Source of the DNA: Leptobrachium leishanense
Taxonomy: Eukaryota; Chordata; Amphibia; Anura; Megophryidae
NCBI GenBank assembly: GCA_009667805.1
Contig: CM019075.1
Coordinates: 21,325,615-21,389,614, forward strand
Reading direction: 5' to 3'
DNA length: 64,000 bases
How positions within the stretch are numbered: position 1 is the first letter of the stretch; every line of letters starts with the position of its first letter. Under the pieces are notes generated by a model. It saw only the letters and a list, made by a program, of their open reading frames with translations, ran no database searches and was not told the origin of the DNA. Of this stretch, positions 44,947 to 56,159 are shown one piece after another. The position numbers and the translations under genes were made by a program.

Positions 44947-45634
44947 CTGGTCTCTGAAGAGCAACACAGCCACATGGTAAAGACTTCCTACATTATGTTC
45001 AAATTGGTAGGTATGTACATTTCAAAAGAATAAAAATATGGTAATTTCTAACAAAAAATTCTCTTCTTGCAATGAAGGAGGAATCTTAGCACTATATGAA
45101 TATTATGGGCCCTATTCCATGGTGGAGGTAAACGTGGAGACAGTAAAACAGGATAATGTGCGCTTGCATATTTTCCCTTACAGTCTCCATGTTAATGTCC
45201 TATTCCGGGGAAGGCGTTAACTCAGCACCTCGCCCCCGAACGCAGAGCTAACCTTCTCGATACCTGCAGTAATGCTTCCGCACCACCACGAGTATCAGCT
45301 CCTGGAGTCCAGACGTGTCCATGGAGCGTTGCGCTTCTGGGCTGCTCTTGCGAGATCGTGCAGCATCATGGACTGGTCGTGGAGGGAGACTGAGATTGAC
45401 TTGTTTCCAGTCTCACTCAGAGAGAAAAAATGTCAGACTGGGCCACCCTTTTCGCCGCAGGATGAGAGGCGAGTTTGGTTTTTTTAAGGGGGTTATAGAG
45501 TTTGTTAAATGATTTTGCATTTGCAGAATCATTTAGCGCCAGCTTCCAGGTGTTAAAATTTTTAATTTCATGTCCTGATGGTAAATTGCACCAGCGCTTT
45601 GTAATATCTCACTTGTCGAGACGATAAAATAGTA
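44947..45634. other. Intergenic, no gene seen
   Basis: 45105-45600 is CpG-containing and begins GGGCCCTATTCCATGG, perhaps a transposon interior. Overlapping frames at 45272-45512 have no family resemblance. Confidence 0.35.
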
Positions 45635-45841
45635 CCGGCTGGGTGGAGAAGTAGTAACATCACTGCTCTACAACCATGGAGACTGTGGAGACACAGGTTG
45701 GAATCCCAGCCAGAGCACCTCTCCAGTAAGTGTCTTCGGGCAACACACCTAATGGTACATACGCGCCACCCAGGACATACTTGAAAACGAGAGAAATCTC
45801 AATGTATCCTTCCTGGTAAAATACTTTCTCCAAAAAAATAA
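45635..45841 (+). repeat. tRNA-derived SINE, full length
   Basis: The head CCGGCTGGGTGGAGAAGTAG contains an A-box-like TGGAGAAGTAG. The B-box-like GGTTGGAATCC lies near 45696. The body has GTGTCTTCGGGCAACACACC and a 3' part GACATACTTGAAAACGAGAG...TCCTGGTAAAATAC. Pol III boxes define it as tRNA-derived. The 3' part also occurs alone at 26610, 36205 and 57062. Confidence 0.8.
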
Positions 45842-46221
45842 AATAGATTGTGTCTCCTATACCTAACATGGGAGCACAAAGTACAGTAAGCTCGCAAAAG
45901 CTGTGAGGCGCAAAACTTTTTCAGACTGTAGCATCAAGACCAGAATATCGATGCCAGACACTAAACTTACTTATCCTAGCGCTAACGATTACATATCAAG
46001 ACGCTACATTAGCTCCAACTATTGATTAGAGCCCTGTGTGCTTTGAGATGTTGTGTCAATTTTATTCACAATTATGTTGTCATATATTAAAATGTGTATT
46101 ACCTGCATTTAATAGAATGAATTTAAAGCATTCAATATATAAAAACAAAAATAAATAGGTTTGTTGTTAAAAGTATAAAATCGCTTTAACCAGCTTTATT
46201 TCCCTCCAAGAAATTCCAGAA

Positions 46222-47157
46222 ATGGAGGAAAAAAGTAGAATTCAACCTTGGGAGTTCCACCTGGTCGGCTTCTCCGATATCCCGCACTGGAACGGAACCA
46301 TTTTAGCTTTGTTTATATTTTCATATATTTTAACACTTTTGGGGAATTTACTTATTATTCTGTTAATTGTTGTGGATTCCGCCTTGCACAGCCCCATGTA
46401 CATATTTTTGTGTAACTTATCACTCTTAGATATTTGTTCCACCACCGTTACATCTCCCCAAGTTATGGATCTTTACTCGGCCACAAATTACACAATTTCT
46501 TTTCCCAGTTGTATCTCTCAGGTATATTTTTATCTCCTCTTCACGAATGCCGAATTCTTGCTTCTCCCAGTCATGGCCTTCGATCGTTTTGTTGCAATTT
46601 GTTACCCGTTACAATATAATTTGATCATGAGCAGAGGTGTGTGTGCAGTACTCGCTGGAGCTCCATGGGCATTTGGAATCTTGGATACCTTATCTTACAC
46701 CATCCTAACCTCAAGGATGTCCTACTGTAAATCGCATGTGGTCAATCATTTCTTCTGCGATCTTACATCCCTCTTGAGCTTGTCCTGTAGTGACATGTCC
46801 ACTATAGAACTCATTACCTCGGTGGAAGGATATTTATTTGGTTTTATTCCTCTTTTTCTCACTTTAGGTTCATACACATATATCATATTCAACATAGTGA
46901 AGATCCGATCCATCGATGGCAGGAGGAAAGCATTCTCAACTTGCTCTTCACACTTAACAGTCATAATACTGTTTTACGGAACGATTATATTTATGTATAT
47001 GAGGCCCGCGTCTGATTATTCACCAGCACAAGACAAGCTCCTTGCTATGTTTTATACAAATGTAATCCCTGTACTAAATCCTCTTATTTACAGTCTGAGG
47101 AACAGAGAGGTGAAAAGCAGCTTCAGGAAGATTATTATAAATAAGTTATGGTCTTAG
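46222..47157 (+). CDS. Odorant receptor, class II, different subfamily (311 aa)
   Basis: Intact single-exon receptor and the only one on the plus strand. Motifs: GN (41-42), PMYIFLCNLS (58-67), MAFDRFVAICYPLQY (118-132), KAFSTCSSHL in loop 3 and PVLNPLIYSLRN in TM7. Cysteines 97, 169 and 179 are in register. The usual N-terminal sequon at residues 5-7 is absent; NGT at 24-26 may replace it. It lacks the FHFFGSTE signature and clearly lies outside the OR12D-like group. The start is supported by family length and by a nearby acceptor-like TTTCCCTCCAAG ending at 46210. It is convergent with the receptor at 51173. Confidence 0.92.
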   Translation: MEEKSRIQPWEFHLVGFSDIPHWNGTILALFIFSYILTLLGNLLIILLIVVDSALHSPMYIFLCNLSLLDICSTTVTSPQVMDLYSATNYTISFPSCISQVYFYLLFTNAEFLLLPVMAFDRFVAICYPLQYNLIMSRGVCAVLAGAPWAFGILDTLSYTILTSRMSYCKSHVVNHFFCDLTSLLSLSCSDMSTIELITSVEGYLFGFIPLFLTLGSYTYIIFNIVKIRSIDGRRKAFSTCSSHLTVIILFYGTIIFMYMRPASDYSPAQDKLLAMFYTNVIPVLNPLIYSLRNREVKSSFRKIIINKLWS

Positions 47158-47383
47158 ATTAAAAAAAATATGATTTTTTTTATCTAGCTCGATGAACCTT
47201 CATTTGAATAGATTAGCATAAAGGCACAGCAAACCAACTGTGAATTTGCATCCATTGACTGCTCAACAATGCACAATGCCAACATCAATGGGATAAAAAG
47301 CTTCAGTTGGTTTACTGTAGGGTGTGTGATCCAACATCCACTCAGTATACTTGGTTCCTGCCCAGCAACACAGTCCTCTAGGG

Positions 47384-47934
47384 CAGGGCTCAAAATTTCC
47401 ACTCGCCTGCACGCATTTGGCGAGTGGAAATTAAGTGAGGGCGAGTGGAAATGCACAGGCAGGCAGCACGATAAATTATATTGTGCTGCCTGTGCTGCAT
47501 ATTGCGGCCGCAGCAGTGTTTTTTTTCTTTCGGGCACCGCTGGAATATGCAGCACAGACAGCACACTATAATTTATTGTGCTGCCTGCGTGTCCATTTCC
47601 ACTCGCCCTCACTTAAGTTGTATCTGGGGTCTGATGTCAAGGTATTCTTCTATCTGGGGTCTGATGCCAGGGTATTCATGTATCTGGGGTCTCTGTCTGG
47701 GTATACATGTATCTGTGGTCTGACATCTGGGTATACATGTATCTGGGGTCTGACTTCTGGATGTTATTTGTTTTTCTAACTTTATTCTGAATAAAACATT
47801 AAACAGTGTAATTTCATAAGATAATTTAGGATGGTGTGTTAGGGGCGGAGTTAAGGGCAGGGTAGGTGGGCAACTGGTGGCAAGTAACTCTTACGGCCTG
47901 GCTAGTAGCTCGAGAGTTTAAATTTTAAGCCCTG
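47384..47934. mobile_element. hAT element, TSD CTCTAGGG
   Basis: Perfect 8-bp duplications CTCTAGGG lie at 47376-47383 and 47935-47942. The ends are CAGGGCTCAAAATTT and (minus strand) CAGGGCTTAAAATTT. The interior has an inverted repeat built on GGCGAGTGGAAAT and GCAGCACGATAAATT-type arms (about 47400-47620) and a ~30-bp minisatellite of TATCTGGGGTCTGA units (47620-47765). No transposase is seen. Confidence 0.88.
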
Positions 47935-47983
47935 CTCTAGGGTATAAACAGCTGCAGACTTGAAGATGTGCAAATGAGCGGTA

Positions 47984-48472
47984 CCGTATTTTTCGCTCCA
48001 TAAGACGCACCTGACCATAAGACGCACCTAGTTTTTAGAGGAGGAAAACAGGAAAATAAATATTCTGAAATCAAATAGTGTAATAATGGATATACTGCCC
48101 CAGCTCATGGATACTGTCCCCCAGCTCATGGATACTGTCCCCCAGCTCATGGATGTGCCCCCCAGCTCGCTCATGGATGTGCCCCAGCTCGCCTGTAGCC
48201 GCCGCGTTAGGCTCCCTCTGAGCGTGCGTCCGGCGGCAGGAAGCTTGGGCACTCGCCTGGGGGAGCCACGTGACCGCGATCTCGCGAGATCCCGCTCACG
48301 TGGCTCCCCCAGGCGAGTGCCCAAGCTTCCTGCCGCCGGACGCACGCTCAGAGGGAGCCTAACGCGGCGGCAACAGGTGAGCTGAGGCATGCATTCGCTC
48401 CATAAGACGCACCCACTTTTCCTCCCACTTTTTGGGGGGAGAAAAGTGCGTTTTATGGAGCGAAAAATACGG
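47984..48472. mobile_element. TA-flanked MITE with internal palindrome
   Basis: The ends are CCGTATTTTTCGCTCCATAA, inverted at right with one or two changes, each flanked by TA (47982-47983, 48473-48474). Inside are four units of CCCCAGCTCATGGAT type (48098-48190) and a ~200-bp palindrome (48184-48386). A TA target suggests a Tc1/mariner-like mobiliser, but the family is not determined. Confidence 0.78.
48184..48386. repeat. Near-perfect GC-rich palindrome
   Basis: Arms of about 100 bp meet without a loop at GATCTCGCGAGATC (about 48278-48291). They contain GCCGCCGCGTTAGGCTCC, GCCTGGGGGAGCCACGTGA and complements. Only a handful of mismatches are visible. The same frame appears on both strands because of the symmetry, so neither open frame is a gene. 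The right arm ends AACAG|GTGAGC. Confidence 0.85.
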
Positions 48473-48474
48473 TA

Positions 48475-49885
48475 TTTTTATTCCAGCATAAACAAACACC
48501 ACACTTGGCTTGAATCACTATTGCAGGTGATTTAAAAAAAACACAAACAAAATCCTAGCTCAATTAGAGCAGTTACTAAACCTACAGCGATCCTGACTAT
48601 CCAGGTAACAATCTAAACTGAAAATGATAATCACAGCTTTTTTAATTTATATAGAAGTGTTACTTTTCCCTGCCCTGCTCTCAGCTCGCACCTGTTGCTT
48701 AATTAATTGGCAACGAGTGTGCGAGAGGATACAGGCCATGCAAGATTCTGGGTCCTAAATATTTCCCTCAATTACTCTCCCAGACATTCTGTTGTTCAAA
48801 CCAACAACCAACTCTGTCACAGGTGTTATATTTCTATTTTTATGAGCATTCCTGTTAATAACTTTTATAACCAATTTTATAAATATTAAGGTTCAAGACA
48901 TCCAGCTATTTTGTGACTTTGCAGATATAGTAGAGGATAATTTAAAGTTGGAAGACTTAAGTAAATTCAATTTTTCTTATTGGTATAGAAAAAAAGGGGT
49001 TTTGCCGTTTTTGATTATTTTTTAAATTTAAAGAATTTGGGTAGATTAAAGTTAGTCCCAAAGTAGTCTGAGTGCTGGTCCATGGAAAATCCTATAGACG
49101 CTATGAAATAGTCAAGAAGGATTGCTTATTGCTTTTCAGATGGACAATAAGTGAATGGTTGAACTTGATGGCTTAACTCTGTTCCCGGACTGGTGATATT
49201 TTGAATTTGTGAGTGGGGTTCACACGGTCACACTATAGATTGTATAGTTTTAAAGCGATGCGTCTCAAATGCTAAATTCAACATCAAACAAAACAAGAAT
49301 TTCCTGGGTTCTTTCTGAAGGGCAATGTAACTGAAAAGCAACATAATCGGCTGCTTCTGGATAAACATTTCTGATCCGCTTTAACTTACACAAATCAGTT
49401 TTAAGAAGAAACAAACATTTTCTTTTTTAAATTATTTTTAAGCTTATGTATTATAAAGCTCTTCTGGCGTTTGCCCTCACTCACTGTATGTCTCCATGCC
49501 TCCCCCCCCCCCGTTTGGCTTTTCTAGTTTTTCATCAAGATGTCATTTCTGATGACATCTCTGACTTTAATACATGATGACACTGATCAATCCAACGTAT
49601 ATGTTTTGAATGCCATTTGTTACTATTTGGGCTCTAATGTGGTCTGTAAAAAAGTTACTATAAGACTGTTCACTTAAATATATTTAATTTTCTTCTGTAT
49701 ATTATGTAGGAGAGTTCCAGACCATCAACAATTTGCACATGGTTCATATGAGGACTTTTTAATTTATGAATCAGAAACCAGCTTGAAGTGATGCAATGTT
49801 GGAGAATTTAATATGAAGTAAAATTTAATCAGTACATATGGTCTCTTACTGGTTAGTAAAATTATTCCCAATTTAAATATATTAT
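48475..49885. other. Intergenic, no gene seen
   Basis: AT-rich sequence with a C-run at 49502-49511. No exon, RNA or repeat family is recognised. Confidence 0.4.
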
Positions 49886-49887
49886 CC

Positions 49888-49891
49888 CCCC

Positions 49892-49936
<45 letters not shown>
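49888..49936. repeat. (CA)n microsatellite
   Basis: A run of C is followed by about 23 CA dinucleotides. The Cys/Val frames across it on the minus strand are artefacts. Confidence 0.95.
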
Positions 49937-49939
<3 letters not shown>

Positions 49940-51170
49940 CAGCCATCAGGGGGTGACAGCCAATGGAGGCCCCCGGAGGCTCCAGGTGACCCTGGCCAAA
50001 CCCTGTTCAGCTTAAGTGAAACAGATTTAAGGATCCTTCCATGCCACCCAGGAGAGGGCCCACCAAGATACCAACAAATTTCTGAAATGGACTGTTGAGG
50101 AAAGTGGGGCCCCCATGATTTCTGATAGAAGCCCCGCACAGATCTACCATTCACTTTCATTGGCATAGAAGTCAAAGCCAACAGGAGCATTAAATGTTAG
50201 AGTGGGAGAGGGCCCCCCCCAATTCTGCTGCTCCTAGCAGTCTCGCTGATGCACTAAAGAGTTTGTCGACATCATAATGGACTGCGAGTTATGGGAATGA
50301 TCCTCCTAAAGAAAGACCCACGGAAGTGCAGTAATGGCATGCCATTATTGCCTGAAATAAGTTTGGGTAAGACTGAGATCAGATGAGAATACGGATGTGC
50401 CTCCCGGCATCTGTCGCAGCGTTGTGACACTTCGATGGGGCCGGCCACATGCTGTAGCGCACGCACGAATTGCTCACGCTACAGCAGATATGCTGTGGCC
50501 GTCCTGAAAGCCTTCCCGTCAAAGTGCTACGACGCACATTCGACAGGGCTGCAAAGCACGATGATCCATAGGAGGATCGAGCCTTGCAGCGCTAAGTGCA
50601 CTAACCGCGTCCAGCGAGGTGGCCAGACGGACGTCAGAGTGGAAGGAACGTCCACTCTCACGGATGTTCCTTCCGCTCTTAAAACCGCTCGTCTGTCCCT
50701 GGCCTTATATGTATTTATACCCAGTTTCACACACTCCCCATTTAAGGCCCCGATTTTCTAGAATGCAACCAAGTCATATATTCTGCTAGTCCCTTCCACG
50801 TTATCTCGTTGACCCCAAATAACGAGCGTTAGGAATTAGGTATAAAAGAAGTATGACCCACCAGTTAGATCTGAATTAGACCAGAGCCATTATATTGGGC
50901 ACGAGGGTGTTGGCTCATTTGCTTTAATTATTTTTCCACAGTATATTTGGGGGGAGGGATTATTTAAAACCTTGAAAGAAAAAAATAAGAAATGGCACTT
51001 TCTAAAGACTACGTTCCAATGTCCCACTTATTCCTGATCAACTCAACCTCTGCTTATCAGTATTTTAGTTATATGCTCGTACTGAATTAATGATAACCAA
51101 CAGCTTATGTCAAAAATACTTTATTTTCATGAACCTCGTGTCAAAAAAACCCCAAACTGAATAAATATCG
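49940..51170. other. Intergenic, no gene seen
   Basis: 50400-50710 is CpG-rich and partly self-complementary (GCAAAGCACGATGATCC region; GGAACGTCCACTC / GGATGTTCCTTCC). It ends CTCGTCTGTCCCTGGCC, which recalls the ends of the TTAA-associated elements. Otherwise unassigned. Confidence 0.35.
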
Positions 51171-51172
51171 AT

Positions 51173-52099
51173 TTATTTAAAGTCCATAATCTTCTTAAAG
51201 GATTTCTTTACGTCTTTATTTCTCAAACTGTAAATTAGAGGATTTAACATGGGGATAACGGCGGTGTATAAAACGGATAACGGTTTATCCTGGACAAGCA
51301 AATACTGAGATGATGGCCTCATATGCATTATTAGGACAGTGCCGTAGAACAGGATGACCACACAGAGGTGGGAAGCACATGTGGAGAAAGCCTTGTGTCT
51401 TCCTGCAGTAGAATTAATCTGAAGAACGCTGGTTATTATAAAGACGTAGGACGACAAGGTTAGAGCGAAGGCGGGAAGGGCCACCACTGATCCAACAACA
51501 TAAGTCATGATTTCGATGAGAAGCTTATCAGCGCAAGAAAGATTTAACAACGTTGATAGGTCACAATAGAAATGATTAATAATCCGTGACCTACAGAAAG
51601 GCAATTTAGCAATCACCAAAGTGTGCGCCAACGGGTCCAGAAAGCCAACCACCCAACACAACGCTCCCAAGAGGAGACAATTTATTCTGCTCATTTTAAC
51701 TGGGTAATGCAAAGGCTTGCATATGGCAACGTAGCGATCGTAGGACATGGCAGTCAGGGAGACAAACTCTGTGCACGCCAAAGACATAAAAACGTAGAGC
51801 TGAGACATACAGTTGGAAAAGGAGATGGTGCTGTGGCCTTCTAAAAGCATAGCAAGGAGACTCGGCTGAGTGACAGTCGAATAGGAGATGTCCAGAACGG
51901 AGAGGTTGCAGATGAAGAAGTACATTGGATTGTGCAGAGGAGGGCTTAGGCAAATCACTGAAATAATAGTAAGGTTTCCGAGCAATGTAAGGAGATACAT
52001 CGAGAGGAACACAAGAAACAGAGGTACTCTGAGTTCTGGAGCATCTGAAATACCAAGTAGTAAGAAGTCTGCAACGTGGCTCCGGTTCAACATTTCCAT
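51173..52099 (-). CDS. Odorant receptor, class II, third subfamily (308 aa)
   Basis: Intact single-exon receptor. The sequon NRS lies at residues 5-7, GN at 41-42, PMYFFICNLS at 58-67, MSYDRYVAICKPLHYP at 118-133, KAFSTCASHL in loop 3 and PMLNPLIYSLRN in TM7. Cysteines 97, 169 and 179 are conserved, and here the canonical IC follows DRYVA. TM5 and loop sequences differ strongly from both other groups. The protein ends soon after TM7 (KKSFKKIMDFK), normal for the family. The start is fixed by length and by the N-terminal glycosylation site. Expected role: odorant detection at the ciliary membrane through Golf. Ligand unknown. Confidence 0.93.
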   Translation of the reverse strand: MEMLNRSHVADFLLLGISDAPELRVPLFLVFLSMYLLTLLGNLTIISVICLSPPLHNPMYFFICNLSVLDISYSTVTQPSLLAMLLEGHSTISFSNCMSQLYVFMSLACTEFVSLTAMSYDRYVAICKPLHYPVKMSRINCLLLGALCWVVGFLDPLAHTLVIAKLPFCRSRIINHFYCDLSTLLNLSCADKLLIEIMTYVVGSVVALPAFALTLSSYVFIITSVLQINSTAGRHKAFSTCASHLCVVILFYGTVLIMHMRPSSQYLLVQDKPLSVLYTAVIPMLNPLIYSLRNKDVKKSFKKIMDFK

Positions 52100-52900
52100 T
52101 TTATCACGTGTTCTGCCAAAGCATTACTCTGTTAATAAGACATAGCTATGAATGCAAGTGAAATAATGTAACAAATATACCTGGAAATCTATAAAATAGT
52201 GCATGTTTTACAGATGAAATGGAAATTTGGGTTCATTTACAGTGTAGTATCATGAAAAAAACATGTCGGGTTACCAGACCCATTGCAGCTCAGTGACCAA
52301 AAACAGCTGCAGTTTCCTCCACCCCATTCAGCGTCTCCAGCGGCGAGATTTTTGAATTTCCCAACAGCCAGTCACCAGATTGGTCATTAGCGACGTCAGC
52401 ATGTAGAGAACATGTCAACGTCACCCTCTCAGAGTGATCATCGATAGATCAGAGGTGAGCATGCGCGCACAGCTCCAATCCATTGTTCTGGGAAGACACT
52501 ATGGAACTTGTGTACTCAAAGTACTCAAGTCCATAGCGTTGCAGAATTTGAGGTTCCTACGCTATGCAAGTTGCCCAAAAGCACAAATTGCACAAACTTC
52601 AAGGACTTACAGGTTCAGGAATCCCTGAGCTGAAGACGAAGAGTTGCGTTTGGTGAGGGAAGGGGGGGGTAGTAAATTCCCCTTAAATGACAAAATGTAA
52701 AATTATTAGGCATAGGCTGTCGGCATCATCTCTCCAATCATTGTTGAGGAAACAAGGAACTCTGTTTTTAGTACAATATCCCTTTAAAGAAGCTGCTTGC
52801 AGAAAAAAACACCTTCAAAGCCTGTTTACAGATACATTTGTATCTCAAATAGAAAAACATTGAACACTTAAAATAGTCACAATTTTTTTAAAAAGTATAT
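52100..52900. other. Upstream of receptor, no gene seen
   Basis: Probably holds the receptor's 5' intron or promoter, but neither can be pinpointed. A G-run lies at 52661-52667. No repeat family is assigned. Confidence 0.4.
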
Positions 52901-52906
52901 TATATC

Positions 52907-53120
52907 ACCACCTGCTTCGCCGGAAACCCTTTTCAAGCAAGGTCATCACATTCAGACACCACCAGCTTCCCAAAAAAAGTCCCCCTCCAGCAAGCTCACC
53001 ACATTTGGACACCTCCAGTTTCCCCAGAAACCCTCTACATGCAAGCTTGTCATACTCCGACACCACCAGCTTTCATAGGAACCCCCTTCATGCAAGCTCA
53101 TCAAATTCAGACACCACCAG
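52907..53120. repeat. Diverged start of the 51-bp minisatellite
   Basis: Four units, increasingly similar to the main array, with CAGACACCACCAGCTTTCAT and CATGCAAGCTCATCA words. The array is cut at 53120 by an LTR-like insertion and resumes at 53913. Confidence 0.8.
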
Positions 53121-53912
53121 TGTCACGTTCAGCCACTATGGCGGTACCCGGCGTGCGCCAAGTAGGGCCCAGGTATGAGGAAAAGCCGCTATATGCAGAG
53201 ATGCGTGACAATGATCTAGGATATGTGAATAAACCACAGGAGACACTGGGGACCTCTGCACAGCTATACCGAAGGAGCCCTATACTGATAGATCGGTCCT
53301 TAGAGTGGCCGAATCTGCACTAATAGAAAAAGGTTACCTTTGTAGCCGTGCAGAGTCCTGGGGAAAACACAGACACCTGAAGGAGTGTACTCAATAACTT
53401 GCAGGGAAGGACTTCAATATACAAAAGCCGTGGTCTACAGGGATACACAACATATAATACAATAAGCACAGAACAGCTAGGGATGTCCAGAAGAGTCGTT
53501 AATAAATAAATAAGCCAGGGGTCAAAACCAAAACGTATACCTTGAGCCAAAGCGGGGATATAGCACCAGAGAAAATCCGTCAGCCAGGCCAGAGGGTCAA
53601 TACCAGGAAGTCAATCAGAACATAAAACTCAGACAAGGGGGAAACACTGAAATAGAACTAGGACGGAATAACAGGGAGCTCTCAGGAACAAATCTGTAGC
53701 TGAAGTGAACCAGGATGCAAGAGCATGGTGATATGGGCCCATGGCTTTATATAGGGGAGTAATCAGCCCATATCACCAGCAGAAGCTCAACGAGCAATGA
53801 ACTTAACCCCTGAGCTGCATGTCAGGGAAAGCAGCACAGGGAACCACATAGAAACACAGACATAAGGAATACAGAGGGCAGGGAGACAGGGTTGGAACGT
53901 AGGAACCTGACA
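53121..53912 (-). mobile_element. Solo LTR-like insertion, TSD ACCAG
   Basis: A 792-bp segment with ends TGTCACGTTC...GAACCTGACA (TG...CA and short inverted repeat) and 5-bp duplications ACCAG at 53116-53120 and 53913-53917. On the minus strand there is a TATA box, CTATATAAAGCC, near 53750. These are the marks of a solo LTR. No internal retroviral region is present and the superfamily is unknown. Confidence 0.72.
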
Positions 53913-53913
53913 A

Positions 53914-55345
53914 CCAGCTTTCATAGGAACCCCCGTCATGCAAGCTCATCAAATTCAGACACCACCAGCTTTCATAGGAACCCCCTTCATGCAAGCTCAT
54001 CAAATTCAGACACCACCAGCTTTCATAGGAACCCCCTTCATGCAAGCTCATCAAATTCAGACACCACCAGCTTTCATAGGAACCCCCTTAATGCAAGCTC
54101 ATCAAATTCAGACACCACCAGCTTTCATAGGAACCCCCTTCATGCAAGCTCATCAAATTCAGACACCACCAGCTTTCATAGGAACCCCATTCATGCAAGC
54201 TCATCATATTCAGACACCACCAGCTTTCATAGGAACCCCCTTCATGCAAGCTCATCATATTCAGACACCACCAGCTTTCATAGGAACCCTCTTCATGCAA
54301 GCTCATCATATTCAGACACCACCAGCTTTCATGGGAACCCTCTCCATGCAAGCTCATCATATTCAGACACCACCAGCTTTCATGGGAACCCTCTCCATGC
54401 AGCTCATCATATTCAGACACCACCAGCTTTCATGGGAACCCTCTCCATGCAAGCTCATCATATTCAGACACCACCAGCTTTCATAGGAACCCCCTTCATG
54501 CAAGCTCATCATATTCAGACACCACCAGCTTTCATAGGAACCCTCTTCATGCAAGCTCATCATATTCAGACACCACCAGCTTTCAAGGGAACCCTCTCCA
54601 TGCAAGCTCATCATATTCAGACACCACCAGCTTTCATGGGAACCCTCTCCATGCAGCTCATCATATTCAGACACCACCAGCTTTCATGGGAACCCTCTCC
54701 ATGCAAGCTCATCATATTCAGACACCACCAGCTTTCATGGGAACTCTCTCCATGCAAGCTCGTGATATTCAGACACCACCAGCTTTCATGGGAACCCTCT
54801 CCATGCAAGCTCATCATATTCAGACACCACCAGGTTTCATGGGAACCCTCTCCATGCAAGCTCATCATATTCAGACACCACCAGCTTTCATGGGAACCCT
54901 CTCCATGCAAGCTCATCATATTCAGACACCACCGGCTTTCATGGGAACCCTCTCCATGCAAGCTCATCATATTCAGACACCACCAGCTTTCATGGGAACC
55001 CTCTCCATGCAAGCTCATCATATTCAGACACCACCAGCTTTCATGGGAACCCTTTCCATGCAAGCTCATCATATTCACACACCACCAGCTTTCATAGGAA
55101 CCCTCTCCATGCAAGCTCATCATATTCAGACACCACCAGCTTTCATGGGAACCCTCTCCATGCAAGCTCATCATATTCAGACACCACCAGCTTTCATGGG
55201 AACCCTTTCCATGCAAGCTCATCATATTCACACACCACCAGCTTTCATAGGAACCCTCTCCATGCAAGCTCATCATATTCACACACCACCAGCTTTCATG
55301 GGAACCCTCTCCATGCAAGCTCATCATATTCACACACCACCAGTT
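53914..55345. repeat. 51-bp minisatellite array
   Basis: About 28 units of 51 bp. Early units read AAATTCAGACACCACCAGC with GGAACCCCCTTCATG; later ones read CATATTCAGACACCACC with GGAACCCTCTCCATG. Two units at about 54399 and 54654 are one base short, shifting the frame. Because 51 is a multiple of three and the unit lacks stops in some frames, long open frames appear on both strands (401 codons plus, 278 minus). They repeat 17-residue words and look non-coding. Confidence 0.92.
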
Positions 55346-56158
55346 CCCTTTATACTCCAACCCACAATCTCCGTCACTTAAAATTAAACGCTCATCTCCA
55401 GGCGCATGTGCTACTTTTTCATACAAACGCCTCTCACAACCTCTGTGCTTCAATTATTTTGCCATTTCTCTGACCATCAACCCCCCCACCCTCGCCCTTT
55501 TGACTCCTGTCCCTTATATCTTTAGATCGAAAACATAGGGGGTCAACTGGCAGAGCACATCTACGACGAGCTGTAAATGCTTTATTTTATCCCGCGGTGA
55601 GGGCTTTCTGTCCGTTCTGTACCCATGTGTGTTGCCTGCTTTGCTCAATAGAATCTGCTGAGGAATTAGTTGGGCCTATGTAAATACAAGAGTAGTAATA
55701 CCTGCTCCAGTCAGATCCCATGTCTGTATATTGTGCGTCTTTATAGCACTCACCGCAGTCCTGCGTCTCTTTAAAGCATGCAGCGTGTGAGAAAATCTTT
55801 TCTTTATATAGAAATCATAGTTATCTTAAAATCTGCTAATTATTCCCCAGAGTGGGAGGTGTCCTTCTCAGACGTCCCACAAGGAGAGCACAGAGGACCA
55901 ACCACCCCAGAGGAAAATCTTCCGAGATTTCCCGTACTACATACCGAGTACGACGCACAAGACTTTTGGGGTTTATGAATACAGGATATTTCCAGAGCAA
56001 AGTTTAAAGAGAGAAACTTAAATTCACTTACAAATTTTACATAAGACTTTGTGGGAGCTTTGGCACCTGGTATGTCCAGCCTACCGATCCACTTCCTATG
56101 ATACCGGCAGGTGACACAATGTATGTGCACATGCCAGACAGTTGCAGCCTTTATAGGT
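55346..56158. other. Intergenic, no gene seen
   Basis: Ordinary sequence without a recognised exon or repeat. 55850-55975 contains a short open frame on each strand without family resemblance. Confidence 0.4.
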
Positions 56159-56159
56159 A

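Noticed and set aside
45635..45720. A tRNA gene
   Set aside because: The A and B boxes are diverged, there is no proper cloverleaf or anticodon arm, and the same head plus 3' body occurs elsewhere, so it is a SINE.
48028..48390. Matching open frames on opposite strands suggesting a conserved protein
   Set aside because: The similarity is forced by the palindrome; both are the same DNA read twice.
53892..55097. A 401-codon open frame as a protein gene
   Set aside because: It is a pure translation of the 51-bp minisatellite, changes repeat register at one-base deletions, and the opposite strand is equally open.
53914..55345. CRISPR-like regular spacing
   Set aside because: There are no unique spacers, units are contiguous, and the genome is eukaryotic.
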